DNA of 64,000 nt from Temnothorax longispinosus (taxonomy: Eukaryota > Arthropoda > Insecta > Hymenoptera > Formicidae). The stretch is taken from assembly GCF_030848805.1 (NCBI RefSeq), contig NC_092365.1, positions 8,742,001 to 8,806,000 of the forward strand. Direction: 5' to 3'. Numbering within the stretch: position 1 is the first letter of the stretch; every line of letters starts with the position of its first letter. The position numbers and the translations under genes are program-made. Shown piece after piece: positions 54,630-64,000 of this stretch. A model generated the notes under the pieces. That model saw only the letters and a program-made list of their open reading frames with translations, was not told where the DNA came from and searched no databases.

Positions 54630-54956
54630 TTAGTATTTATCCCCTCTATATCCGCGCAAGTCTATGCCCGCTTTCGCGACCCCGCCTTTCTGTCAGTCGC
54701 CCCTCTATACTATTCGTATTCTACCGCCCGGTCACCTCTCACCCGTCTTTCCTTACCTTTTTTCTCTTAACTGCTTCCTCCTGTTCTTAACCCTTTCGCC
54801 TCCGCCTTCTCGCTTCTCCGCGCCTCCCTGTTCCGCCGCTCTTGACCTCTCTAACTTTCTCCAATCCTTTTTCCACCTCGATATTACTCTCTGCCACACG
54901 CACACCTGTTGCTATCTACACGCCGGAACCGGAAAACCGCGAGAAAATATAATGTT

Positions 54957-56120
54957 CTCCCATTATTACAAGATATATATATGTATATAACTTTCTATTT
55001 AAAAATACATGGATAGAACAGTTTTTACGGAGAAGTGATTACAAACGAGTACATTTAAGAATAATGAAATACATGCGCCTTTATCTTAATTTTTATATTT
55101 ACTTCAATGCGGATATGTACATGTGCGCTAAAGAATAACAATTTTTTATAAAAACTATACTCTTCATGCTTTACACTTTCAAAAACTATCAGTGAATATG
55201 ATACTAATCCTAAAAATTACACAGATTGCTGTGAACAGTGCTCAAGCGATCGCGAAATTCATTACAGATTAACAAAAATTAAGATGCTAATACGGCCCTC
55301 TGATTGGCTCTGATTGGCAACACATTGGCATCGAAAACTCAAAAAAACAATTTTTACTTCGGTCTTTACTACCCCTATTTCATATATAATTCTTTTAAAT
55401 TCGGTTTATTAGACTTAGCTTTATATGCGAGCAAAATTATGGACCTTTGATCGCGTATAAAGCTGGATCTAATCAACCAAATCTTAAAAAATTATATATG
55501 AAATAAGGGTAGAAAAGTCTGAAAAATATAATAAAATTAGAAATAAATCGATATCTCCAAATTTGCTGAAGTTAGAGCAACCACGGACATTTCTAAAAAA
55601 ATTCCAAATTTTTTTAAAAAAGAACCCCTTTACCGATCATCGCCAAATTCAATACCAACCTTCCTTGAATGATACTCTATCGATTAAAAAAAAATACTTG
55701 CACACTTAAAAACTATGAGGAAGCAATGTGCAAGTTTCTACTTGCACACTTTTTTTATGGATAGAGTATCATTAAAGATAGATTGGTGTTGAATAATTGG
55801 CAACAATCGGTGAAGGGGTTACCAATTTTTGCCTAAAAAGTGTACAAATCATACATGTAATCTTATATATAAGGTATCATTAAAGGGACGTTGTTTTGAA
55901 TTTGTCGGAGATTAGTGAAAGAGTTACCGATTTCTGCCTAAAAAATGTATAGGGCAGATTGAAGCGAATCGGATTAATATAAGTTTTAAGACAATTCTCG
56001 TTAGTGTTTTATTTTAAACGAGCTATTTTATCGTCTTAATTAGTAATCCGATTTGCCTCGGTGAAGAATTAGAAATGGAAACCGATTTTTCTAATTCTTC
56101 CAATTTTTCGGGAAATAATT
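54957..56120. repeat. Helentron-related AT-rich repeats
   Basis: At 55282-55312 lies an inverted copy of 49454-49480 (AAGATGCTAATACGGCCCTC). Bases 55430-55520 resemble 48930-49020. Bases 55540-55870 combine the mirrored array family: one GTGCAAG hairpin unit and the TAGAGTATCATTAAAGATAG block also found near 3800. No gene is supported. Confidence 0.5.
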
Positions 56121-56830
56121 GACCGAATCTCAAAAAATTGTGTATGAAGTAAGGGTAGAATTTCCCGGGGAATGCCATAAAGTGTATAGTTTTTCGTTAC
56201 CAATTTTCTGGAAACCGGTATCAGAAATTTTTACAATTTTTCGGGAAATAATTGACCGAATCTTAAAAAAAAATATGAAGTAGGGATAGAATTTCCCAGG
56301 GATTGCCATAAAGTGTATAATTTTTCGTTACCAATCTTTGGGGAAATCGGTATCAGAAATTTTTCCAATTTTTCGTCAAACAATTGTATATGAAGTAGAG
56401 GTAGAATTTTCTGGGGAGTGCTATAAAGTGTATTATTTTTCGTTACCGATCTTTTTGGAAACCTGCTATAAAGTATATAGTTTTTTGTTACCGATTTTCT
56501 GGAAACCGGTATCAGAAATTTTTACAATTTTTCGGGAAATAATTGACCAAATCTTAAAAAAAAAATGAAGTAGGGGTAGAATTTCCCGGGGATTGCCATA
56601 AAGTGTATAATTTTTCGTTACCAATCTTTGGGGAAATCGGTATCAGAAATTTTTCCAATTTTTCGTCAAACAATTGTATATGAAGTAGAGGTAGAATTTT
56701 CTGGGGAGTGCTATAAAGTGTATTATTTTTCGTTACCGATCTTTTTGGAAACCGGTTACGAAAATTTTCCAATTTTTCAATATTTTCTAACCTTATTCCA
56801 TATATAATTCTTTAAAATTTGGTTGATTAG
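56121..56830 (+). repeat. Direct repeats of about 290 bp
   Basis: The order GAAGTAGGGGTAGAATTTCC, GCCATAAAGTGTATAATTTT, CGTTACC, then GGAAACCGG and TTTTTC(C/A)AATTTTTCG, is repeated several times. Bases 56262-56455 and 56552-56745 are nearly identical, 290 bp apart. Shorter copies lie at 56130-56240. Relatives occur at 48800 and 59000-59500. The only open frame is an artefact of the repeats. Confidence 0.75.
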
Positions 56831-57178
56831 TTTTTTAATTATATAAAAAACATAGTGTAGTGTTAAATGTAATATGAAATCGATGTTTGAACTTTGCGAA
56901 ACTGACCGAGTGTCGAGCGTTTATCTAATAAATGACTGTATAAGTTGTTAGTTTCATTATATTAATATGTCATATTTCATTTCGTTATTAATTTGTCTTC
57001 ACAAAATATATAGAAAAATTAAATCGCGGCGCTTAAATAATGGAACAAGAAGCAATTGAAAATTGTAAATATCCGTTCTTAATAAAAAAAATTTAAATAA
57101 TATTTGTTATATTTATTATTTATTATTTATTATTTGTATAATACATACATAACATATCTGCATAATTTATGGTTATTT
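56831..57178. other. AT-rich DNA upstream of the second lysine-rich exon
   Basis: TTTATTATTTATTATTT repeats at about 57105-57135 are followed by ATACATACATAACATATCTG, related to sequence beside the BEL insertion at 13181-13215. Confidence 0.5.
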
Positions 57179-57392
57179 AGTACTCGAGGATGGTCTGGAC
57201 GATTTGTTAAATTTTATGATAGACTATGAAAAGGATCAAGCGGAGAAAGAACTTCAAAAGCAAGCAGAGAAAGAGTGTAGTAATGAGAATAGCAAGCGAA
57301 AAAAAGACAAGAATGAGGCTGGAAAAAGTAATAAACGTAAAGGAAACGATGAAGATAAAGACAACAAAAAGAATAAAATACAAAAAATGTGA
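57179..57392 (+). pseudogene. Lysine/acidic-rich terminal exon, copy 2
   Basis: After the likely acceptor GTTATTTAG the frame reads LEDGLDDLLNFMIDYEKDQ, then about 45 residues rich in K, E, N and D, ending in TGA at 57390. It is shorter than copy 1 at 13449-13735 but clearly related at its start, and its upstream DNA is also related. No 28S fragment lies in front of it. Function unknown; no upstream exon could be found. Confidence 0.45.
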
Positions 57393-58279
57393 AGACAGAT
57401 TAATATTTATTATATCTTATATACAAATATTGTAAATTGTTTTGCTTTTAGTTTATATCGTCAATTTAAAAGAATTTGTTTTTATAGAAAATAAATGTAA
57501 CGTACAATCAAAAAGTGATGATTTTAATGGTTCGTCGTTTCAATATTATCATCAGTCTATAGATAAAAATATATTCGACGCCAGAACGTCTCTGCTACAT
57601 TAGTTTATTTTAATTTTTGACAAAAACATTTTGATACAATAATTACATCGTTAATTTCAGATATTTTCAATAGAAGATTGACAATATTTTACGAACAATT
57701 ATATAGATATCATAATTTTATATTATAAATATTGTTAAAGAAACATTGATACACAATAATAATACATATTTTTTTTATTTTTATCTGTATCGTTTATTGT
57801 GCTATAATTCTTATGCAATATGGTATTTATTTTGCTAACATCAATTATAATAACTAAATAAGTAAGTTTTGTGTGACAATAACAGTGTCTATGTGCTCTT
57901 TACAAATTTTTTCCATGGCACTGGCTGAATATATAAAGATAGTATTTCGATACATAACGGTAATATTTTACTGTCATGTAAAGATACTATGTCTTATCTA
58001 ATTTTATCCACTACATCAGTTATTTTTATTTGATACTAACAGTGAATGTTTGCCTGATATTGTCCAGTTAGTGATTGCAGATATTGCATCAAATAATAAT
58101 GTGAGTGTATTGCGACGATATAATGTAAATATTTGCTCAAATTCATGAAATCAAATATAATAGAACTCAATCAAAATATTATTTTCCACGTGCGCAAAAG
58201 TGCTATCGATCGCATTTACCGAATTAGCTCAAGATTTTACGATTCTTTTACGATTCTTTTATCCCATAATAAATCAGTA
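57393..58279. other. AT-rich intergenic DNA
   Basis: No coding frame, repeat boundary or RNA is supported in this stretch. GATTCTTTTACGATTCTTTTATC near 58237 is a short duplication. Confidence 0.5.
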
Positions 58280-58853
58280 TTATACGTAATAGTGATTTAT
58301 TATGGGATATTGTCGAGGACCACCCCTGCTGCGGCCCCGCTGAGTATACCAGCGTTGCCGGCTCTGACCGCGTCCTCTTTCTCGGCGATTTCCTGTAACA
58401 AGGAAATATGAAATATTATAAAAATACTCTAAATAATAAATACAAAATTAAAAAAATTAATTTTTATTAAATACAAAATTTAAAAAAATTTTTATTAATA
58501 CATACTCATTGGTCCCTGCTGCTGTATTTGCGCCAGCGGTTGCACATTGGCTTCCTGTTGTTGCGCAAGCGGCTGCTCATGTACTACGTGATGCTGCTGC
58601 GCTAGCGGCTGCTCCAGCAGTGGCTGCTCGACCTCCTCCTGCTGTTGCGCCTCCTGCGGCTGGTCTCGCTCTTGCAGACGTCTTTGGAGCTCCGCAATTT
58701 GCAACTGCTGCAGTTGCAATTGTTGCATTAATTCTTGCAGCGTTGGCAAGTTATTATTATTTCTTTCTGAAAATAGAAAGAAATTATTAAAATCGCAAGT
58801 TTTGCCGTTAAAAATTTATAATATTTATTTATAACCTAATACTTACGTGACAT
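58280..58853 (-). CDS. Small three-exon gene: Q-rich then RG-rich protein
   Basis: The exons are 58847-58853 (ATGTCAC, then GTAAGT), 58506-58766 (after TTTTCAG, ending before GTATGT) and 58280-58392 (after TTGTTACAG). All phases join, giving 126 residues ending in TAA at 58280. The middle exon encodes a Gln/Leu-rich coiled coil (LQELMQQLQLQQLQIAELQR) and imperfect QPLAQQ repeats. The last exon, in the spliced frame, encodes an Arg/Gly-rich tail with RERGRGQSRQRW and GRSRGGPRQY. RG-rich tails commonly bind RNA. No family is recognised. Without splicing, the middle exon would stop after MSMY, so the splice model rests on consensus sites and the low-complexity continuity. Confidence 0.6.
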
Positions 58854-59640
58854 TTTAAGAGACGCATTCCTTGCTTCACGCGATGAAGAAATTGCTACTC
58901 CTTTCAAGTTCCCGCGCCAAGCACGTTTTTTTTTTCTAATTCTTACGGGTGATGTATGTTTGAACATTAATAACTATTGGACCGAATTTTTACTACAAAA
59001 ATATGAAATAGGGGTAGAATTTTCCGGGGAGTGCTATAGAGTGTGTATTTTTTCGTTACCGATTTTCTGAAAATCGTTTTTTTTTTTAATTTTTTTACCT
59101 ATAAAAATTATCGAAGCGTTAGCAAAAATAAAATTTAAAGACTTTAATATAAGGGATTATACATTTTTGAAATATTTGACAATATGCTAATCTGTATCTA
59201 TAATATTATCTATTATTTTTTATTTTTTAAAAAAGAATTCGAAGATGTAGGTTAGAGTTTGAGGAGAAAGAATATCAAAGGTGCTCCTAATTAATAAGAA
59301 ATTTTTACAATTTTTCGGAAAATAATTGACCAAATCTTAAAGATTCATAGATCAAACAGGGATAGAATTTTCCGGGGAGTACTTAAAGTGTACAATTTTT
59401 CGTTACCGATCTTTTTGGAAACCGGTTCAGAAATTTTTCAAATTTCTCGGAAAATATGAAATAAGGGTAAAATTTCCCGCGGATTTTGCCATGATGTGTA
59501 TTTTTCGTTACCGATCTTTTTGGAAACCAGTTCAGAAATTTTTATAATTTCTCGGGAAATAATTGACCGAATCTGAAAGAATTATATAGACAGGGGTAGA
59601 AAGAACTAAAGAATGTAATAGAATTAGAAAAATTGCTAAC
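58854..59640. repeat. Helentron-related repeats
   Basis: GGACCGAATTTTTAC, ATGAAATAGGGGTAGAATTT and CGTTACCGATTTTCTG recur at about 58980, 59340, 59460 and 59570, matching the family at 48.8 and 56.1-56.8 kb. No coding sequence. Confidence 0.6.
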
Positions 59641-60116
59641 AAAAATGGGGTTTCCGATGATGTGTATAAAATTATATTAATTTTGGACGAGCCTTAACTA
59701 CGCACTGTAATATCTAACGATATTAATATTTTGATTTCAGAAGATTGGACGAAGGAAATGGAAGATTACAAAAATTGTAATTATAAATATTAATTAATAA
59801 TTAATTGAGTTTTATTCAATCTTGCAAAACGTATATTTCGTGGGTGTAAAATAAAATTCCTTTCAATAACATTGATATTTTTTAATTAATAGTAAATAAA
59901 TGTAATAAAATTAATAATAAATAAATCCTTTTCATAAAAATAAATATAAAATTAACAAATGATATCATTCATAAGTTGATCAGTTTTAAATGAAATATAT
60001 ATAGATAAGATATGTAGGATAAGTTGCTACTTTCACATATTATATGTCAATTGATAAACCAGTCACTTCAATTCGTAACTGTCGCAAGCGATTATATTTT
60101 GTGTATCAAGAGTTAG
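59641..60116. other. AT-rich intergenic DNA
   Basis: I see no gene, RNA or element boundary here. Confidence 0.5.
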
Positions 60117-61436
60117 GGCCAAAGCACATGACATGGCGTAGCGATCTACGACAGTCGTAGTCGTGGACGTAAGTAACGCACAAGCTTTGGCGTAGTGCGT
60201 TATGTCGTATGGAGGTATCAGCTAGCTGCGTTTAACCGAAGGTGAGTACATATCCTGATAATTTCTAAGTAAATTAATAGTAATCGTCAAATTTAATTGT
60301 TGAAAGTAAAATTTTTACTAATTAGGCTGTAACAACCTAATTATGATGTAATGTTCTATTTTTGTGCTTATATGTTAAATGACGAACAATGGTAATTTTA
60401 GGTTAACAGCAATTTTTCTTTATATAAGAGTGCTTAAAGAATCTTTTTTTCTTTGCTTGCACCTTGTTAATTTATGAATTTTTTTTAGATTACTGTTTAA
60501 ATAAAGTTGTATATGGTAATGGTAATTTTTAGGTTAGCGGCAATTTTTCTTTAATTTTATAAGAGTGGTTAAAGAATCTTTTTTATTTGCTTTTTCCTTG
60601 TTAATTTATGAATTTATTTTAGATTGCTATCATCATGTCAGATCACGACAATTATTGCAATAATTTTATTCATGATATCGGATGATCACACTCAAGATCC
60701 TTATCGTTCGAGACCACTCGAGACCTTCGCGTTCGGAAGTTTTTCTAATGATTCTGAAAACATTATTATTGCAGAAAAAAGTGGCGATGAATTTCTTATA
60801 GAATTATATAGAGAACGATCATTTTTGTACGAAAAAAGAAATGCTAATTTTGAGGATACATTAATGAAACAAAATGCTTGGAACGAAATCTCTAAAACAA
60901 TGATTGAAACAAATTGTGGTAATTTTTGTATTAAAATTAAATTTCACTAAGTTATTTTTCGTCATTACACATGTGTTTATTAATTTATTATTTTTAAACT
61001 TCTACTATAGGGGTGATTTTTATACGCCTGATTATTGCCAAAGAAGGTGCATTTCATTGAGAAAGCAATATAATCGTGAAAAGAAAAGGATAGAAAATCA
61101 GTGTAAAGTGGAAGTGGTGCTCCAAATATAACTTCTCGTCAATTTCCATTATATGCTCAATTAAAATTTTTGGACCAAGTCATCAAAAAACGAAAGTAAT
61201 TTCATTCCTGTAAATATGTAATTAGTGTAATCCCTTATAACATAACATTTTTTTAATATAATTGTTGTTCGTTTCAGAACTTACAGTAATGTAACCAAAT
61301 GTCAACCAGATGCAACTTTTGTTAACAAAGGTTCGACGAAACACATTATGCGAATACTTTGTCTCTCCAACTGGAGAATTGGAGTGGCAGTATGACTTTA
61401 TCCGTAGAGGTGTACATGCAGATAATTAAAATAAGT
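60114..61436 (+). pseudogene. MADF-domain gene, probably of a Harbinger-like element
   Basis: A 5' leader exon ends at GTGAGT (60241). The next exon begins after TTTTAG at 60622 with MSDHDNYCNN and, after a frame change near 60685, carries FLIELYRERSFLYEKRNANF, DTLMKQNAWNEISKTM: the MADF (Myb/SANT-like) DNA-binding fold. A GTAATT donor at 60921 and acceptor CTATAG at 61009 lead to DFYTPDYCQRRCISLRKQYN, completing the domain. A second frame change near 61105 precedes ITSRQFPLYAQLKFLDQVI. MADF proteins accompany PIF/Harbinger transposases. TTAGGGCCAAAGCAC at 60114 fits a Harbinger TTA target plus tip, but I found no matching right end or transposase. Confidence 0.6.
60395..60630 (+). repeat. 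Tandem duplication of about 131 bp in the leader intron
   Basis: GGTTAACAGCAATTTTTCTTT at about 60401 and GGTTAGCGGCAATTTTTCTTT at about 60532 begin two diverged copies, both including AAAGAATCTTTTT and CCTTGTTAATTTATGAATTT and both ending in a TTTTAGATT splice-acceptor-like sequence. The second acceptor is the one used in the gene model above. Confidence 0.75.
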
Positions 61437-62015
61437 GTAAACATAAGTAACTTATCTATATTCAATCGTTGAGTTCAGTTTAAATACTTTTTTAATACAT
61501 ACAATATGTCAAAGTATTATACATGTACAACTGAGCATTAATGAGTTCTGTTACCCGGTGAGCTACGGTGCAGAGCGATGCAGGCGAGCGCGCTACGTTA
61601 CCGTCACGGTCGATAAAAGGTTCAAATACAGAACCGCGAACGCGTAAAAATGGTCAGTCACGCTGTATTGCTCGCGCGTGCATTTGATTAAAAAAACATT
61701 TTTAATACAATTTGATGCACACAATTAATACGTATTACATACAATATAACAATCATAGGTGAATATGTAATTATAATTGTATTATTATGCATCTGCAACT
61801 ATTATTCCACCGACTAAGTATGTGTTTACTGGAATAATATAATTACAGATAATATGATAATTATAATTACAACATTATTACTTATAATTATTCTATTGTA
61901 TACGTAATGCATATGTAATTATATGAAAAATTGTTTCGCGATATTTTATAATTTTTACGATGTCGCATTATCTTCCGTATCTTATTTATAAGTAAATGAA
62001 ATATTAAAATTAAAA
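61437..62015. other. AT-rich intergenic DNA
   Basis: A GC-rich island at 61545-61680 has no recognisable identity; the rest is AT-rich without coding potential. Confidence 0.45.
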
Positions 62016-62381
62016 ACTAAGTAATGTTACGGCCGATATTCCGAGCAATATTAGGGTATTAATAAAAAGCTATAATACATTTTGAATTATAATTATCGAG
62101 TCAACGTTTCGACCTACTTGGTCTTTCTCAGGGCATTACATTCAAACTTACAAGTGATATAAATAAAAATAATAATAACTGTTGAAGTTCACATTATCAA
62201 CAATGAAAATTATAGTCATCGCCGATGGAACGATTACGACACGCAAAAGAAATAAGGTCAAGGCCAACTTCGAATTAAACGCCGTCACAGGCCACATAAT
62301 TACAATAATTGTTACCGATTACAATAAATCCTGATCTGAGTTGCAGCTGACGGAGGTGCTAATTTCGTGCATTTTCTGTAT
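62016..62381 (+). repeat. Long direct repeat, copy A
   Basis: About 366 bp from TAAGTAATGTTACGGCCG to CATTTTCTGTAT recur at 63384-63760 with about 10-15 percent differences. The copies include AACGTTTCGACCTACTTGG, which on the other strand gives GACC-AAGTA-GGTC followed by GAAAC. I associate that phrase with the terminal repeats of Penelope-like retroelements. No reverse transcriptase is present between the copies. Confidence 0.65.
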
Positions 62382-62756
62382 GAAAACGTTCTGCTTCCGA
62401 GCGTCCGAAATATATTCCCGGCAGAAGATGTACCGAGATTTCGATTAGTTCAGGACAATTCTGCAGTTCATACTTCCCGCATTGTGCGAAGATGGTTCGA
62501 ACAACATCCAGAGATTGTGGTTCTTGATTGGCCAGCTAAATCCCCGGATCTCAATTTGATTGAGAATGTGTGGGCGAAAATTGTGAATACGTGGGATCCT
62601 GGCCATGAGAGAACCAAACAAGCTCTGTTTAAGCACGCGAGGAATGAATGGGAAGCACTTCGAGGCAAACCTGAGTTCTTCACCAATCTTCGTCAGTCCA
62701 TCGATCGACGACTGCATCAGGTGATCGGGAGAGATGGTTACTGGACGAATTATTAA
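62367..62756 (+). pseudogene. Tc1-like transposase C-terminal fragment
   Basis: About 130 codons remain open. LVQDNSAVHTSRIVRRWF carries the second catalytic Asp and KSPDLNLIENVWAKI the Glu, followed by the usual C-terminal helices (LFKHARNEWEALRG, LRQSIDRRLHQVI). The first Asp and the DNA-binding domain are absent. The fragment's start overlaps the end of direct repeat copy A, so its beginning is probably artificial. It is unrelated in sequence to the intact transposases at 24-27 kb. Confidence 0.85.
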
Positions 62757-62785
62757 AATTCACTCCAGGGCCAAGCAAAACAATC

Positions 62786-62801
62786 GGTTCTTTTCAGAAC
62801 C
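62786..62801 (+). promoter_or_regulatory. Histone-type 3' stem-loop, copy 1
   Basis: GGTTCTTTTCAGAACC followed by ACCAAA fits the histone mRNA 3' stem-loop: a 6-bp stem beginning GG, a TTTTCA-type loop and an ACCA tail. CAAT precedes it, and AAGACAAGG downstream could be a weak histone downstream element. There is no histone gene upstream. Confidence 0.6.
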
Positions 62802-62842
62802 ACCAAATATTAAGACAAGGAACACCTCAGCAACATCCAATC

Positions 62843-62858
62843 GGTTCTTTTTAGAACC
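62843..62858 (+). promoter_or_regulatory. Histone-type 3' stem-loop, copy 2
   Basis: GGTTCTTTTTAGAACC with ACCAAA after it is the same element with one loop change (C to T). Confidence 0.55.
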
Positions 62859-62866
62859 ACCAAATC

Positions 62867-62882
62867 GGTTCTTTTCAGAACC
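62867..62882 (+). promoter_or_regulatory. Histone-type 3' stem-loop, copy 3
   Basis: GGTTCTTTTCAGAACC with ACCAAA and, again, AAGACAAGGAACA downstream. It is identical to copy 1, 81 bp away. Confidence 0.6.
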
Positions 62883-62889
62883 ACCAAAC

Positions 62890-63383
62890 ATTAAGACAAG
62901 GAACATCTCGAAACTCGAAACATCTCGACAACATATATCAAGTTACGAATATTTTTCTATCCGTTTAATCCTTAATTTTTTGTATAAAAAAGAAAATAAA
63001 AATAATATAATATTTGTGAAAATAATGGTTAACAGCTACGTGATAATATCGCAGACTTTATATATTTCTTCACAATTTATAGCACATAAAAAATGGCTTC
63101 TCTTTCGCAGAAAATAAATCCAATTACTATAAACACGAGATACCATCACTTACATATAAAAATATTTTCTTCTTATATAAGAAAATATTTCAATGTTAGG
63201 AAAGACATTTTGTAAAAAGCAAAAATGGATAAAAATCGCATTATAAACTTAATGTTCAAATTCGAAGAATCTAGGAATTCAAAAAATAGTACAAAATAGA
63301 TTTCGTATTCGATTAATCCTTAATTTAAATAATTTAATTTTAATAAAAAAAAATAGGACGTGTTATCGCTCGTCGAAAGCAAA
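62890..63383. other. AT-rich DNA between the direct repeats
   Basis: No gene is supported. A short TATAAGAAAATATTTC repeat lies near 63170. Confidence 0.45.
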
Positions 63384-63760
63384 AGCTAAGTAATGTTACG
63401 GCCGATATTCCGAGCAATATTAATTAATTACGGTATTAAAATAAGAAGCTATATATACATTTTGAATTGTAATTATCGAGCCAACGTTTCGACCTACTTG
63501 GTCTTCCTCAGGGCATTACATTCAAACTTACAAGTAAAATAAATAAAAATAATAATAACTGTTAGAGTTTACTTTATCAACACTGAAAATTATAGTCATC
63601 GCCGATGAACGATTACGACACGCAAAAGAAATAAGGTCAAAGCCAACTTCGAATTAAACGCCGTCACAGGCCACATAATTACAATAATTGTTACCTATTG
63701 CAATAAATCCTGATCTGAGTTGCAGTTGACGGAGATGCTAATTTCGTGCATTTTCTGTAT
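63384..63760 (+). repeat. Long direct repeat, copy B
   Basis: This is the second copy of 62016-62381, 1.37 kb downstream. It differs by an ATTAATTACGG insertion near 63425 and several substitutions. It ends at CATTTTCTGTAT, where the inverted third copy's hairpin begins. Confidence 0.65.
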
Positions 63761-64000
63761 ATTTTAAAAGGGGCAGTCCTCTGTATATGATCCTGGTATC
63801 AACCATGCTCAACGTCGGAAATTGTCATGTCCGATATTAAATGGAAGTAGAGATCGGTGTTGCGCTCAGAACCTTTTAAAATATACAGAAAATGCACGAA
63901 ATTAGCACCTCCGTCAGCTGCAACTCAGATCAGGATTTATTGTAATCGGTAACAATTATTGTAATTATGTGGCCTGTGACGGCGTTTAATTCGAAGTTGG
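63749..64000. repeat. Inverted repeat running off the window
   Basis: CATTTTCTGTATATTTTAAA at 63749 is mirrored at 63875-63894, and the mirrored arm continues to the window end as a reverse copy of the 62230-62381 and 63610-63760 sequence. The 100-base loop is not related to other parts of the window. Direct plus inverted partial copies are common at Penelope-like insertions. Confidence 0.75.

Larger units (their letters stand above)
49741..54956 (-). mobile_element. LINE (non-LTR retrotransposon), full-length but decayed
   Basis: The element occupies 49759-54938. GCGAGAAAATATAATGTT flanks it as an 18-bp direct repeat at 49741-49758 and 54939-54956, the target duplication of target-primed reverse transcription. 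On the minus strand it has an ORF1-like coiled-coil protein, then an EEP endonuclease, reverse transcriptase and a C-terminal zinc-knuckle part. The coding strand is extremely purine-rich. There is no poly(A) tail at the 3' end (49759). The family is in the broad Jockey/I/R1 group; I cannot name it more exactly. Confidence 0.9.

Overview
The window is eukaryotic and almost entirely made of transposable elements. It looks like an insect, probably a hymenopteran such as an ant. That guess rests on the mix of BEL/Pao, Polinton/Maverick, Tc1-like, piggyBac-like, Helentron-like and purine-rich LINE families, on GT-AG introns, and on an arthropod-type 28S rRNA fragment. It is an inference, because no single-copy host gene is recognisable. 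There is no bacterial operon, CRISPR array or tRNA gene that I can see.

Layout. 1-5.7 kb: a short hairpin, an internally deleted Tc1-like element (248-748), then a decayed Helentron gene (PIF1-type helicase end, EEP nuclease, ULP1-like protease) followed by a large head-to-head array of small hairpins. 5.7-13.2 kb: a BEL/Pao LTR retrotransposon on the minus strand with two LTRs and a 5-bp target duplication; a rearranged second LTR element (9441-10825, 4-bp duplication) sits inside its pol gene. Just beyond it, a 200-bp piece of 28S rRNA lies upstream of a lysine-rich terminal exon that has a second copy at 57.2 kb. 13.7-16.8 kb: AT-rich DNA with a small MITE.

16787-42388 is a complete Polinton (Maverick) of 25.6 kb with about 451-bp terminal inverted repeats starting AG and a near-perfect 6-bp target duplication. 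It carries the usual virus-like set: protein-primed DNA polymerase B, integrase with chromodomain, packaging ATPase, adenain-like protease, major and minor capsid proteins, a PLA2-like minor virion protein and a collar-repeat fibre-like protein. Most of these are broken by single frameshifts or in-frame stops; integrase and the fibre-like protein are open. Its left 4 kb carries cargo: a secreted matrix metalloproteinase with cysteine switch, zinc site and hemopexin region, an unknown gene, and a small two-exon gene. A foldback element (21847-27674) landed in the Polinton. A Tc1-like element that is a 4.3-kb perfect inverted dimer, with two intact and nearly identical DD34E transposases, then landed in one arm of the foldback.

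43.1-46.5 kb: a non-autonomous piggyBac-like element between TTAA sites, with 152-bp internal repeats. 47-49.5 kb: a second Helentron-like block with the same hairpin array and a protease fragment. 49.8-54.9 kb: a full-length but decayed minus-strand LINE with an 18-bp target duplication. 55-60 kb: Helentron-type repeats and a small spliced gene encoding a Q-rich, then RG-rich, protein. 60.1-61.4 kb: a decayed MADF gene, probably of a Harbinger-like element. 62-64 kb: long direct and inverted repeats around a Tc1-like remnant and three histone-type 3' stem-loops.
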